Part shown: positions 35,901 to 47,645 of the stretch, piece by piece
Layout of the letters: every line of letters begins with the position of its first letter
How positions within the stretch are numbered: the stretch's first letter is position 1
NCBI RefSeq assembly: GCF_905475395.1
Contig: NC_058342.1
Location: 37,582,640 to 37,646,639, forward strand
Reading direction: 5' to 3'
DNA length: 64,000 nucleotides
Source of the DNA: Chrysoperla carnea
Taxonomy: Eukaryota; Arthropoda; Insecta; Neuroptera; Chrysopidae
Notes under the pieces: model-generated
What the model saw: the letters and a program-made list of their open reading frames with translations, nothing else
Told to the model about the DNA's origin: nothing
Database searches by the model: none
Program-made: the position numbers and the translations under genes

Positions 35901-38266
35901 ATAGCAACGAAGCTTGTACGATTTTAATTATTAAGCTTTATCATTTTTCCGACCCGCTATTAGTTTATAAGGCGAAAGCAAGCCATTAGTGTAAGAAAAC
36001 TTCACATAATTTACTCACCACTACACATGTTTCCAATTTCCACAGCACCTTCAGCACATTTGCAAACTTTTGAAGAGGTACCACCATTATTTCCATTATT
36101 TCCATTATTACCATTCGTAGCATTATTGATCATACATGACCCGCCTTCTAAACATTCACTGTCTGAGTTGCAAGAGTGGCCCACTCCTAAAATTCGATAA
36201 CAATTTATTAAAATGACAATAAACAGATTTAATTGTTTAAAGATTATATACTACTAGGTGTTATATTCTTAGTTTGAGTTATTAAAAAAATTATGTCACC
36301 GTAATATTTAATTTCTGGCAGATTGTAAACTAACTAGTAAAATTGTGAATTTGACTGCCGAAAAAAAAGGGTAAAAACCACGCGTTCTAACTCTACCTGA
36401 ATTTTAGAATTTTCTAATTAAAAGTTTCTCTCTATACAGATACAGATAGCTGATTGCTGTTACCACTTAAAAGATTATTTCCCCAAAACCATCGTTTGTT
36501 GAGTACAGACTAACAGTACACTGAAAAAAAATTCTTAATGTCAACCGATATGAGGTTGTCTCAACCTCATCGCGAGATCAATTATGGCGAATGGGGCCAC
36601 AAATGTGATACAACTATCGTGCGGGGTTGAGTGTTGAAGTTGACACAAACGCATTAGTTGTTTGTATGAAAGTAAGTAATATATTGTCTAAGAAATTTCA
36701 AATATTGTTATTTTGAAATGCAACCTAGTTTTAAACAATCTTTTTTTGATTAGATTTACCACTTATAAACCTTACCAAAATAAGTTACCTTACCAAAATA
36801 TATTTCTATAATTCTAGCTTTAAATTTGTGTAGGTATTTAATGGATAATCACATTTTTTCTTCTCAACATATGTTTACATACATTCGCTTATCATAAAAA
36901 ACCACATCCTATTTCCGCTCTAACAAATCTTAGCATGTTAGTTTAAAAATATTTAATCATAATTATTAAATAATCTTTTATTAATGCTGTACCAAAAAAA
37001 ACTCGGCAGCTTTTTTACCCCCTCAAAAAATTAACTGCGGACTTGGGTCGGCACTTTCAATGACCTCTTATTTTATCGCTCAACTGAACCACTCACCTTC
37101 TGGCCCACATCTTCAATACTCTAAAAGTCTAGTTTTTCCCGATGCGATTTAACAAATAGTTTGGTAAAAAAGTTGTTTTTTTTCTTTATGGCGAGTTATA
37201 AAGGGAATTGTCACAGAACTGTCACAGGACTCCTACTTTTCCCTTTACCTATTTTAAATTTTAATTATATTTAAATGTCTCCGAAAAATTTAATTCTGAT
37301 GGCACTTTTACGAGAAGGTTCGTTCAATATTCAGAAATTGATCATTCCTAGACTTCAAAAGTAAACAGTAGATAGGTTCTAGTAATTAATAATAATTAAT
37401 GAGTGATTTTTTTTTTATTTGTTAGATAGAAATAATTTGATTCTACTTAAATATTTTCAATTAAGGTGGTGTATGACTGTATGAGTAATCTAATTGTAGA
37501 TAATGAATGGTACCTAATTATACAAATTAAATGAGCTAAGTAGTTATTGAATTAGATAGGTAGGTATTATAGGTAATAAAGTAGAATTTTACCTTTTTTT
37601 TTAAAACGTTTTAAAGTGCAAAATGTAAATGGAAGGCAAAGTGATAATCAGACCACAGCCACTTTTGTCATTTAAAAGTCAACAATCAACTCAAATCTTC
37701 AACGACAAACTCAGCATAATATTTTTGTCATCGAATAACTGAATTGAATTGAAAATTAAAAAAAAAAAAACAGTGCGAGTTTGGTAAAGCGATTAGATAA
37801 TCAAGCGAAACACAATAATTAGCAAATGAAACGGCATGAAAATGATCAAGTTATGGTGCAATGATAATCCAAGCAATCCTCAATTGTACCTTTTATTTTA
37901 GCCTGACATTGACCGTTTTGCGGGGCTTTGTTGTCACCACAAAGACATCTCATTTTTTTATCCAAGGGATCTGGAACACAACTTGTGTCTTGTATTCCAG
38001 CACATTCTGATTCCATGGTACAGTCCTTGCCACGTGCTAATTAAATACAAAATTAAAAATAGATTATAATTTTAACTGAGCTGATTCTAACAATGAATTG
38101 ATGCTTTTTAAATTAAATTTAGTTAAATAAATTTTTACGAACCAGTTGGTGTTGGAATAGGTTGATTTTGATTACTTGGCGATTTACCAAAAGTTGTTAA
38201 ACTTTGTACTGAATTGAGTGAAACCATGAAGATAAGAAAAGCACAAATATTTATCGTATAAAACAT
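29916..38266 (-). CDS. Small secreted cysteine-rich (EB-module-like) protein with probable GPI anchor
   Basis: Four exons on the minus strand: 38266-38143, 38036-37890, 36186-36019 and 30004-29916. Every intron is in phase 1, giving 175 aa. Residues 1-21 (MFYTINICAFLIFMVSLNSV) form a signal peptide. A short linker rich in S, N, Q, P and T follows. Exon 2 encodes one cysteine module (CTMESEC, SCVPDPLDKKMRCLCG, GQC) and exon 3 a second (SCNSDSECLEGGSC, a run of N/G repeats with an NAT glycosylation site, then KVCKCAEGAVEIGNMC). The spacing C..xSEC....SC....CxC.....C resembles EB modules of invertebrate secreted proteins. Exon 4 encodes SGGAP followed by a hydrophobic tail (LIITTSLVVAMISIL) ending KLN, the pattern of a GPI-attachment signal. 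The first donor is GTTCGT, which is weak. I do not recognise the gene; a surface or extracellular role is inferred. One exon per module and uniform phase 1 suggest origin by exon shuffling or duplication. Confidence 0.82.
30505..30900. mobile_element. Tc1/mariner-superfamily (pogo-like) MITE with TA duplication
   Basis: Starts CAGTGCAACCTTAATATAAC, ends GTTATATCAAGACTGCACTG, near-perfect inverted termini of about 22 bp. TA stands immediately on both sides (30503-30504 and 30901-30902), the expected target duplication. A second inner copy of the ATATAACGAAT motif lies at about 30847. It is 396 bp with no transposase frame. Confidence 0.82.
33190..33555 (+). repeat. Dispersed repeat containing GGAAACG(A/G)CTC(C/T)AA
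   Basis: TCGGAAACGACTCCAACGAT at 33200 and TTGGAAACGGCTCTAATGAT at 33435 begin two tandem related segments. Each continues TTTNATGA..TTTAGTATG.AGGG and then into a GGGxxAAAAATC block. The reverse complement (ATCGTTGGAGCCGTTTCCGA) occurs at 43852. The 3' part GGAGCAAAGCTCGATCATCC forms a small hairpin. It is probably the tail of a non-autonomous element. Confidence 0.55.
34350..34390. repeat. (TAATA)n pentanucleotide repeat
   Basis: Run of AATAT/ATAAT pentamers. Longer examples of the same motif lie at 44475-44512, 52556-52692 and, in the other orientation, 53160-53205. Confidence 0.8.
36518..36662 (+). repeat. Dispersed repeat (GGTTGTCTCAACC family), copy 2
   Basis: Begins TACACTGAAAAAAAATTC, contains CCGATATGAGGTTGTCTCAA, GCGAGATCAATTATGGCGAA and GATACAACTATCGTGCGGGG. 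High similarity to 15233-15388 on the other strand. It lies in the second intron of the cysteine-rich protein gene. Confidence 0.65.
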
Positions 38267-38956
38267 TTTTAATTTTATTTGATTTTGAACAAATTCAACT
38301 TTAAAATTTAGAACGTTATGTTACAGTTACAGTTACAGTAAGTACAGTTACAATACTTTGTTTTATTACTTACAGTACAGTACAGTATAGTAATATTACG
38401 TTACGTTACGTTACGTTATGTTATTTGACTTTCAAGTAGCTTTGCAAAGTAACAAACACAGCACAACACAATACACCAATGAAGTGAAATGAATTACTTA
38501 AACTTTCTTATAGTCAAAGAATTGTTTAATTTAGTTTTATACTAAATAATAATATACATCGGTAGGTAGGTAGGTAGGTAGGTAGATAGGTAGGTAGGTA
38601 GGTAAAGGTAGGTAAGCAGTATATGTAGTATTATAGTATTATAGTAGTATAGTAAGAAATACTAGCACTAGCAGTATATCTACACAAGTACATTAACATA
38701 TACTTTGATAGTATGGTTAAAGTTAGTATAAAGTATAGTAAAGAAGGCACGAATGTAAGCTTTCTTATGTTTTCTTATTCTTTCTAAAGCACACCACACG
38801 AACGCTTAACATTTACAAGTGATTGACTGGCTAACGGACTATTCTATGAATAATGAATAGTAACTGGACTGACTTGTTCAACGTCTAAATCTGAATATTA
38901 GTTATACTAATACTTATACAAAAATACTAATTATGTGTTTTTTGCTTTTACTTATA

Positions 38957-39495
38957 CAGTAGAGTTTTACTAATCCGAACACTGAGTAGTCCTAGTCCTA
39001 GTTCTCAGGGCCCGATCTCTCGAGTTATCGAATATTTCGATAACTCGAAGCTCGATAAATAAATTTAATCGACGAAAAATATAAGTTTCAAAGGGATACA
39101 TCTTATACCGGCATCGAATTCGATCTAAGTTTTCAGGTTCAATTAAAAGGTCACTCTGGTTCATAACTGATAAATATTAAAGGAACGATTTAAATTAGAA
39201 AGTTGTTCTTTATCTATACACAAACATTAATTGCTTGAAACATACTTTGTAAAGCGAGTAGTTTAGACAAAATTTGATAGCAAAAATCTAGCTTTTTGTG
39301 CGTTTGTTCATACAATTTGAACTAAATTGATATTTCTAGAAAACAAAACCATTTTTATTCGATTTAAAATTTTTTTTCGAAGAATATCTAGATTTCCCAG
39401 AAACAAATCCAGTATTCCAGTGCAAGGTTCAAGGTGCTTCTGGTTTATGAATTTAGAGAGTAAAGTTGATTTTATAGATTAGTGAGACTCTACTG
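38957..39495. mobile_element. pogo/Tigger-like MITE
   Basis: Starts CAGTAGAGTTTTACTAATCC after a TA; ends TTAGTGAGACTCTACTG. The interior holds the palindrome CTCGAGTTATCG ... CGATAACTCGAAG and a segment (TTTCAAAGGGATACATCTTA on) related to 55460-55730. No TA remains on the right side. Non-autonomous. Confidence 0.68.
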
Positions 39496-39568
39496 CTATT
39501 GTAGCTACTGTAGCCACTGTACTTGTTACCAATAGCAATGAACAGTGAATAACAAGCGAACCAATAAC

Positions 39569-40144
39569 GATAGTCGTAGAAACGAAGCATTGAAATTAGA
39601 AAATTTGAACAGTAAGGCGGATTAAAATGCGATTCAGGAAATTTTGTGATCTAAATTGATTTATAAGAAATTAAAAATATGTAATTTATATAAATAATAT
39701 GCATTTATGATTGCATTTTAAATTAAAGTTGATTCCAAACTTGTTAACTTGTTACTCGGGAGTTTTTGGGGTCGCTGAACACGAATACCGCGACAGAATC
39801 GGACACCAGGTACTTGGTGCCGGGTGTAATGAAGGAAACCGAGGTAACCTGGCCACCTGGATCAATTCTGTGCCTCTTCTTCACAATATTCGTGTTCAGC
39901 TACCCCAAAAACCTCCGAGTAACAAGTTTGGAATGATTTTCATCACTATTAACCGAATTGTGATTTTAGTATATTTACGTTTAATTTAAAATACAATTAT
40001 TTATGCAAATTGCATATTTTTAATTTCCTACAAACCAATTTAGGTCACATAATTTCCAGATTATCTAACGAATCGAATGCTGAAAACCACATTAAAATTT
40101 TTCTGACTTTGACTGATTTTTAGTGTTTGGTTTCCGCGACTATA
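39569..40144. mobile_element. Long foldback element, near-complete palindrome
   Basis: The arms meet near 39855. Mirrored pairs include GATAGTCGTAGAAACGAAG with GTTTCCGCGACTATA, CCAAACTTGTTAACTTGTTA with TAACAAGTTTGGAATGA, and GGGGTCGCTGAACACGAATA with ATATTCGTGTTCAGCTACCC. It is 576 bp and related to 18471-18790. The frame seen across 39711-39989 belongs to the palindrome and is not a gene. Confidence 0.75.
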
Positions 40145-40597
40145 ACTAATACGAACCGATTCGTGTTGTCCGTCCGCTACTTTTCTTGAATTTATTCCTC
40201 ATGCAAACTATTTAAATTAGGACTAGGAGTTTAGTGAGGTCAAAATTTAAACAACTACATATACACATATTATATGTTACTATAAATAATTATGTTCTTT
40301 TGATGGTGATAAAGGTGTAATATAGTGTAAGTGTACCTCTATCTAAGTAGGTACATAACATAACATAACATATAAATACTAAGTAAAAGATATTGAATGT
40401 AGTAAATACAAGTATAGTATGTAATGTATTATATCTGACTAGTATGCTAATACTAGTGTTTTTACTATCAACACAATACACAGAACATGGTACAATACTA
40501 ATTACACCTACATCTACACCTCAACCATCACAAAAAGAACATATAAGCTTGCTAACTTATACTTTATACTTTCAGTTTTTACTATAAAAAGAATAAT

Positions 40598-41460
40598 ATA
40601 GTAATAAGTATTCATATGCATTCATCGATCATGCCAAAGCTTTTGATTCAATATTCCAAGCTCTACATATGTAATATGCCAAAAAAAGACACTAGTAGAA
40701 TGAAACTAGATAAAACTGGTCCCGAAATAGATATCATTTTAAGATAGAATAGAGGTTTAAGACAAGGGGACCCCTTTTCTCAGACATTATTTATAACTGT
40801 TCTACAAAATATTATGAAACAACTAAATTGGTCAAAAAAGGTATAAATGTTACAGTAAGTTACATTAGCAACCTACGTTTTATTCTTAGAAACAGTATCA
40901 CAACTTGAAGAAATGATAAAAGAACTTAACTATGTCAGTCGCAATAGTAGAATTCGAATATCGAACAAACTCAACTCAAAGACCCAAATTTTAGGGAGAA
41001 TCGACATGACAGTTGGAATATGTCCATGAATACATATATTTAGGCAAACAAATATACTTCTCAAAATCAAGAAACCGTGACGAAATAAAGAGACGTATTA
41101 AAAAGACATGGAACATATTCTGGAGCCACATACAAGTTTATTGGATCTACCTTTAAGATTAAAAAGGAAACTCCTAAACTCATGTCTTATCTTGCCTCGC
41201 ATATGCAAGTCAAATCTGGATCTATAAAACGCATACGAAGAAAAAATGAAAGAAATAGAATTGGGCGTCAGAGTAAAAAGATATGGACAAGCAAAATTAT
41301 TACATGGTCTGACCTCCCTGAAAAAAGAAAAAGAGGTCGCCCTCTGGAAAGATAGAAGGACGAACTTATAAAATTCGCAAAGAACGGTTGGATGAAAACA
41401 GCCCAAGATAGGAAAAAGTGGAGAGAGATGGAGAAGGCCTGTACCCACTCTGTATATCTG
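40598..41460 (+). pseudogene. RTE-like LINE reverse transcriptase, degenerate fragment
   Basis: Several plus-strand pieces in shifting frames match the reverse transcriptase C-terminal half of non-LTR retrotransposons: YAFIDHAKAFDSIFQALHM (40612), NRGLRQGDPFSQTLFITVLQ (40752), HEYIYLGKQIYFSKSRNRDE (about 41020), IKRRIKKTWNIFW, and the tail GRPLERWKDELIKFAKNGWM followed by KTAQDRKKWREMEKA (about 41330-41430). The order is right, but frameshifts, stops and deletions remove the FADD catalytic block, so it is dead. The ending GRPxxRWxDEL...DRxKWRxxExA is common in insect RTE/Craft-type elements. Confidence 0.82.
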
Positions 41461-42117
41461 TGCCTGTGTCTATCACTATCTTTATATAAATATCGTTATC
41501 GTTATACTTTATATTCTGTATACTGTACGTCTGTTTGTCACTCAATTTGTATTTAATTGGATCTCTGCATGCTAAAAGCAGACAAACCAACGCTCGGACA
41601 GTACGAGCTTCTCTAAATTGGGACAATTCATTTGAAATCTAAAAAAAAATTACCTGACACTGCAATTCATTGATTGCATTGAACAGCGAGCACTGCATTG
41701 CACTAGATATTTATTAGAAAACATAACAAGTTAATTTTTGTTATTGAAATGTTTCAATAATAAGCATTTGACATGATATCAGACAATCGACATCAGACAT
41801 CAAACTTCGACATCACTCATCAATACAAAGTTCAGATAACATAAATATCTTCTCTATTGGCTGAGTAATACTACATATGTCATATACATAATGCATTTAG
41901 TCATGAATAATGATATTTGATGTGGATCGATTTAATAATCTGTTGTACTGTATCTATGACTACTGGTAGGTAGGTAGGTAGGTGGGTAGGTGGAAGGTAA
42001 TTGATTTAACTACTCCAGAAGCTACAACTGCATCTGTCCGTATATAAGTCATACTATCTATCTTGGGGAAGCCCAATTACTATAATAACACTGGTCATAT
42101 TACTATTAATTTTAGTG

Positions 42118-42157
42118 TCTTAAGTCTACCGCTGTACCAACTGCGCTACCGAGGGCT
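42118..42157 (-). repeat. tRNA-like SINE head with RNA polymerase III A box
   Basis: The minus strand reads GCCCTCGGTAGCGCAGTTGG and then TACAGCGGTAGACTTAAG. TAGCGCAGTTGG fits the tRNA A-box consensus. No B box or 3' half follows, so it is not a tRNA gene but likely the head of a tRNA-derived SINE. It is close to 45430-45468. Confidence 0.6.
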
Positions 42158-43689
42158 ATTATACGTAAAAAAATATCCTATATATTATAAAAATGATCAA
42201 CAAATTTATTTCAAACTCTCTGTAAATTAGTAACAACAATCTTTATGTAGTTGACTCAACCTCACATTGACTAGACGTGACAGGTATGTGTTCGTTATAA
42301 CCAAATCCTATATTTAAAGCAAACGATATGTTTTTTAATTTGCCAATTTGCTTTAATTACACGTATATGTATTCCAACTAAGTACAATTTTAATTTCCAT
42401 TAATAAAATGAATGACTTTAAACTTAAAATCAATCTTTCATAGAAGTAATGATTTTGTTTATTTGATTTCGATGATTTTGTATCAATGAATTCATATTTT
42501 AAATTCAATACTTTTCTATTGTAAATACAAATATTTAGCTGTACTTGTTCCAATCATTAATAAATTGTTTAAAAGTTTTTTTACTTGATTTCAATATGAA
42601 ACGACCAACTTTGGGATGAAGTTGTCATTATTTTAATTTTTTCAGTGTACTTGTGTATGTGCTTAGGTTGGTTAAGAATCATTTTTATTCAATAAATCAA
42701 GTATTATTTTGATTAAACAATTTTACAATCAACAATAAACAATAGGTAGATTTAGGTACGTTACTACAACCACTAAGTACAACATTTATTATTGAGGGTG
42801 GCTTCAACTTTTTTTACCGATCGAGATTATTGTTTTTGATAAGTATACTGTATACTGTACAGTATACAGTGAACAGTGTACAGTATACAGTATTATTATG
42901 CATTCATTAACTAACAGGCCAACTAACAAACCTCCTACTCCCCAACCCCAAACTCTTTCTCTTCTAACCCAATCTTGTGTCCTTCCATACATATACATAA
43001 AGGTAAAGTATATGCCGCAATATTAGCACGTCTTGGTGGTCAGTTATAAAAACATAACGCGTCAACCGATGATTTCTTCACTGTTAAGAAACGGCGGTCG
43101 ATGGTCAAACACATTGGCACGCCACTTTGTCGATGGTTTGCTGTTCTGTTCTCTATTGCGTAATACTGGCCGTGTAAGTTGTAAGTTAGTCTGTCTGTCT
43201 GTCTGTGTATAACGTCCACCGTTTATGTTCGCGTCCTGTTGTGATGTGGTAGTGATTTACGGTTATGCTAATGACGTCACATTAAACAAAGATAGATAGA
43301 TAACTACCTTGATGTAAAAGGTTAGTACAAAATAATATATAACGGAAATTTAGAATACAATCAATTATTTGAACATAACATTTACGTTAGTGACGTGTGA
43401 CGTCATTATTTATTAATTTCATTTTAAAGGCTACCTACCCAAACTCTACCTACTACATTAATTATAAATTTTTAAATAGAGACCTTATTTAACTAAATTT
43501 ATTTACACGACTAAAAACTCTCAATGTTCTATGTTCTGTGTAATGTGTAGATCAGATGACTCCTAGCCGTAAGATCTAGATCCTAACGCTCTTAGATTGT
43601 AGACCACAAGCTTTATACTATGCGTAATACTAACCAAAACGGACATAGCCACACGGATCGCACACTATACATTACATACGAAACAAACC

Positions 43690-43915
43690 ACGTAAAATGT
43701 AGTTACTTGCCAATAAATGTCAGGCAACGTCATATTTTGCAGTTTATGTTTGTTTTTCCTGAAAACACGGATAAACCGACGTTTTCTAAAAATGAAACCT
43801 AACTAGATCGATTTTTGTCCCCAAAAGCTCCCTGCATACTAAATTTTATGAAAATCGTTGGAGCCGTTTCCGAGATTCCAAATATATACATACAAGAATT
43901 GCTCGTTTAAATATA
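43690..43915 (-). repeat. Dispersed repeat, reverse orientation of 33190-33490
   Basis: The plus strand reads CCTGAAAACACGGATAAACC, AATGAAACCTAACTAGATCG, CCCTGCATACTAAATTTTAT and ATCGTTGGAGCCGTTTCCGA. The mirrored blocks occur in the same order at 33200-33320. Fragments of the first block also occur at 13585-13655. Confidence 0.6.
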
Positions 43916-45429
43916 TCAGATAAACAAGGAAGTAAGTACTATCTAACTGATAAGCGGACAGCCTACATTTCTATCAGTACTCTCAACACCCAGTAAAAAA
44001 AAGCTTTTATATGAATAAATATATAATTTGATTGATTCCTATCTATAAAGTTTTTAGTTAGAGAATTCCTTATTAACTTAATGTTACTTTACAGTTAATC
44101 AAACCAACGAAGACATTTGATAGATTTTTATCGACTGCTTATTGCTCGCATTAAGTGTGTTGGACTGTGAAGTCTTATTGGTGTATAAACAAACATTCAT
44201 AAGGAGTAATTGTATAATAAGTTCGTAGTATAGAACTTGATAGCTTCATAAAATATATTATAAATAATTAGTCATAAGTACCTATTATTTTAAATTACTT
44301 TTTTTTTCTTCATTACATAAGCGATTAAATTTTGATATTTGAATAAAGATTATTATATTTTATAAAGATTATTTACTTAGTAGTAGCTTATATATAAGAC
44401 TTATTAGACTAAACTAGACAAGACTAAATTAAGTTTTAATTATCATTAATATATTAAAATGGGTTTAGAGTAATATAATATAATATAATATAATATAATA
44501 TAATATAATAAAATATCTTTAATTATTTATTTATTTCATATTATAATACAAAGTTTTCAACTATCAATAATCGCACCTCGGTTAGACCTCATTGGTTACG
44601 ATATCGCCACTGTGAAAAGCTCTCCTTCTAAATGAATAACAGTTTAATGTTAATTTTCATTGATTAATGATTAATGTAGGAAAGTATTTGTAAAAAGATT
44701 GTAAAGTCTTGAATCAAATAAAAATTTATTTATTTTTATTATAATACAACAACAGCTACATCTATTAGCAAAAACAAAATAAAATTAAATAGCTACCTAC
44801 TATAACTTTAATATGTGCTGTAAAAGTAACGAGAAATTGACTGTCCGTATGTTTTCGTTATCGTTACTAAACTAATCGGTACCCGTTACAATCGTAACGT
44901 TACGTTACTCGTTATAGTGTTTCAATACACGGTACTAGATGGCATACCCGTTACTCAGTATTCGGTACACACGTTTTGGTACTGCTATAATACATTGCCC
45001 ATACTTAAAATGTGTAGATACTTACTGTAATAAAGCTTTATTAAAATTATATGAACTGTAGGTATATAAATACCTGTAGAGATGCAGATACCTACCTAGT
45101 ACCTACCTTACCAAATAAACGAACGATTACCTACTAAATATATAATATCTAATATGTAGATGTAGAATGTCTATCTACTGTCAGGTGGGTAGACATCCCC
45201 TTATTCCAAAGTTGGCCGTTTCCTATTGAAATCAAGTAAAAATACTTGCAAACAATTTCTTAATGATTGAAACAAGTGCAGCTAAATATTTGTATTTACA
45301 AAAAAACATTACATGTCTATATGTGATTGAGCCAACTACATGAAGATTGTGGGTACTGACTTACAGAATGTTTGAAATAAACTTGATCATTTTTATAATA
45401 TATACCATTTTTTGGTAAATATCTAACAT

Positions 45430-45475
45430 GCATCGGTGGCCCAGTTGGTTAAGCTGTAGACTTAGGCCAAAAAAA
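45430..45475 (+). repeat. tRNA-like SINE head, second copy
   Basis: GCATCGGTGGCCCAGTTGGT then TAAGCTGTAGACTTAGGCC, followed by an A-rich run. It shares GGTxGCxCAGTTGGT and GTAGACTTA with the minus-strand copy at 42118-42157. It has an A box only. Confidence 0.58.
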
Positions 45476-46861
45476 AAAACAATAGTGATCCATATGTCGC
45501 TTTTTTGCAAATCGAAGAAACCTATTTTTTTTAAATATACCTGTTAGGTGGTATAAACAAAAATTTACACGTTAAAGTTTGATCGAAGCTTCACTATACG
45601 ATAGACAAAGCCAAAAAATTATTTTTAATTTTAATGTAATTATTGAATTAACGTTAGCGACGAAAGAACCTCCTTAATTGTTACCTTCGAGTAGAGTAGA
45701 GTAGTATTTGGTTGTGTTGGATAAGAAGTAATGTAAGTACCTTCTAAAACTTACTGTACTAAACTACTACTCTGAATTATAACGTTACTGTAATTAAGTA
45801 ATTACAGTGGTTGTAAGTTTTGTTAGTGACATGAAATGACATGACATGGCGAGTAACAACACAGATCACTGATGACTGATGACTGTTGAGTGAGGGCATG
45901 TATACATGACAGTCAAGTCACAGTCATAGTCATAGTCACAAATTATTTATACAATAAGTGGTAGATTATGATGTATGTCCGTCCGTCCCTACAGAGATAG
46001 ATAAGTAATGTAAATATAAATAAAAACGTAAACATACGTGGCTCATTTATTTTTGTTATTTTTTACTCTACTGTAAATATACAGTTTACAGTGTGTACAA
46101 TGTACTTAATGTACCTATACATTTTTCATAATTTCAATTAAATAATAGTAGCCTGACAGATTGCCTACTTTATGTATTATTTAGAATTCGGTCTCATTCG
46201 AGAATAAAAATACCTGTACCTTTCTTTTACTTATACCTTTTTTCAATATCTTTACGTTTCATGATTATTACCAAGCTTCCTGATAATCTGCAATGTTAAC
46301 AAAATTTATACATATCTCCTAAAACCTAATGCAAAAGACCGCATCTCGATCCATCTTACTTTAGAAATTTTGACGTTTTTCGGGTATTCCAATGTATATA
46401 GTTCTAGTTAGTATCTTAAGAAAGTTAGAAACTTAAAAAAAACTGTTTGCAGGCAAGCGCGGATCGAGCTTTCGAAAAAGGTGATAAGGACGGCAGAGCC
46501 ACCCGAAAATCAGCTAAATGTGAATCGGAACATGAATTCGCTCATGATCACTATAGTTTTTTCCTCCTTCATAACATTCGATCGAGTCGTTTCGAGTCAG
46601 CCGAGTATTATTTTTTTAAATTTTTTTTGTAAACTTTTTATTATGCTGGGAAGTTATTTGTGCAGTAAAAAACTTAAATTTGAATTTAATGCTAATGTAT
46701 ATGTATTAATACTAATGGAAATTATATTTCTTTTTTATTTTGTTAACATTTATTTTTTTAGTTAGACATTTTTACAAAATTAGATAGATGGGTAGGTAGC
46801 TAGGTAGGTAGGCAGGTAAGTGGTTTATTTCAATAGATAGATACATATATCTATTCTACAC

Positions 46862-46975
46862 TTAAAAAAAATTCTTAATACCAACCAATATGATCTCATT
46901 GCGAGATCATATATGGCAATAATGCCACGAATGTGTTACAACTACCGTTTGCTGGTTGAGAGTTAAATTAACCGT
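46862..46975 (+). repeat. Dispersed repeat (GGTTGTCTCAACC family), copy 3, diverged
   Basis: ACTTAAAAAAAATTCTTAAT, TTGCGAGATCATATATGGCA and CGAATGTGTTACAACTACCG parallel the copy at 36518-36662. The central palindrome has been partly lost. Confidence 0.55.
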
Positions 46976-47569
46976 TTGCTGGTTAATTTTTTCTTGTTGT
47001 GTTTTTTTAAAGTAAATCGACTACAAGTCACATTGGGTATTTTAAAAAATAGACAGAAGAAAGTAAAAAACGATCTTACAAAATTCCAACATTGCATAAT
47101 CAATCATTCAAACCAGCAAAAAAACAAAGCAAATCTGAGTAAAAAAAGTAAGTGCTACTGTTATAATATAGGAAGATACAATAGTAACATAGATCCAACC
47201 GGGTGTCCCACGATACCTCTCTTTTTTAAAAGTTATGATCTTTATTAAATTTTGAGACTCTAATGTGTTCATTTATTAATAATTATAATAAATGAAAGTA
47301 ATTAAGTATTGCACTTGTATGGTTGTATGGTTGTATGGCTATATGGTAGCATAAGTGTATCTATAATATTAAACGTAATAAGTATGTAATATGTAATATG
47401 TAATGAAATAATTTGATATTAAAGTTTTCTATATCCAATCCAATAATATTATTTTATACTGAAGAGAGAAAAACGAACACTAACAAAATTATAGAAAATT
47501 GATTGCATTGAGACGAGCTTTAAACACACAAACAAACATAATATATGGATGGTAGAAGAATAACAAAAC

Positions 47570-47645
47570 GAGTTACAGTTACAGTTAAAGCTGTAGCTAT
47601 AACTACAGCTATAAGCTACAGCTACAGCTACAGCTACAGTAACTA
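47570..47645. repeat. (AGCTAC)n / (GTTACA)n hexanucleotide repeat
   Basis: GAGTTACAGTTACAGTTA passes into CTACAGCTACAGCTACAG and ends CAGTAAC. An apparent minus-strand frame with VAVAVAYSCSYSYS is a product of the repeat. Confidence 0.8.

Larger units (their letters stand above)
30005..36018. other. Third intron of the cysteine-rich protein gene, transposon-rich
   Basis: A 6-kb intron bounded by the donor GTGAGT and an acceptor TTTTTAG (minus strand). It contains the TA-flanked MITE at 30505-30900, pieces of the dispersed family (34395-34490, 35199-35290, 35405-35800), sequence related to 43690-43890 around 33190-33490, several (TAGG)n tracts and a run of ten or more C at 31364-31375. No further exon was recognised. 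Confidence 0.55.

Noticed and set aside
30505-36018. Candidate extra exons of the cysteine-rich gene in its last intron
   Set aside because: No minus-strand segment with a cysteine-module pattern and matching phase-1 splice sites was found; the intron content is explained by repeats.
39711-39989. 92-codon plus-strand frame
   Set aside because: It spans the centre of a 576-bp palindrome and is part of a foldback element.
41098-41626. Minus-strand frames of 116 and 86 codons
   Set aside because: The first is antisense to the RTE-like reverse transcriptase remnant; the second has no recognisable domain.
42118-42157. Possible tRNA gene
   Set aside because: Only the D-arm/A-box half is tRNA-like; no anticodon arm, T arm or B box can be built.
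46447-46765. Overlapping plus-strand frames near 46.5 kb
   Set aside because: Low-complexity C-termini and no domain; the GCGGATCGAGCTTTCGAAAA block resembles sequence near 32065, so it is probably repeat DNA.
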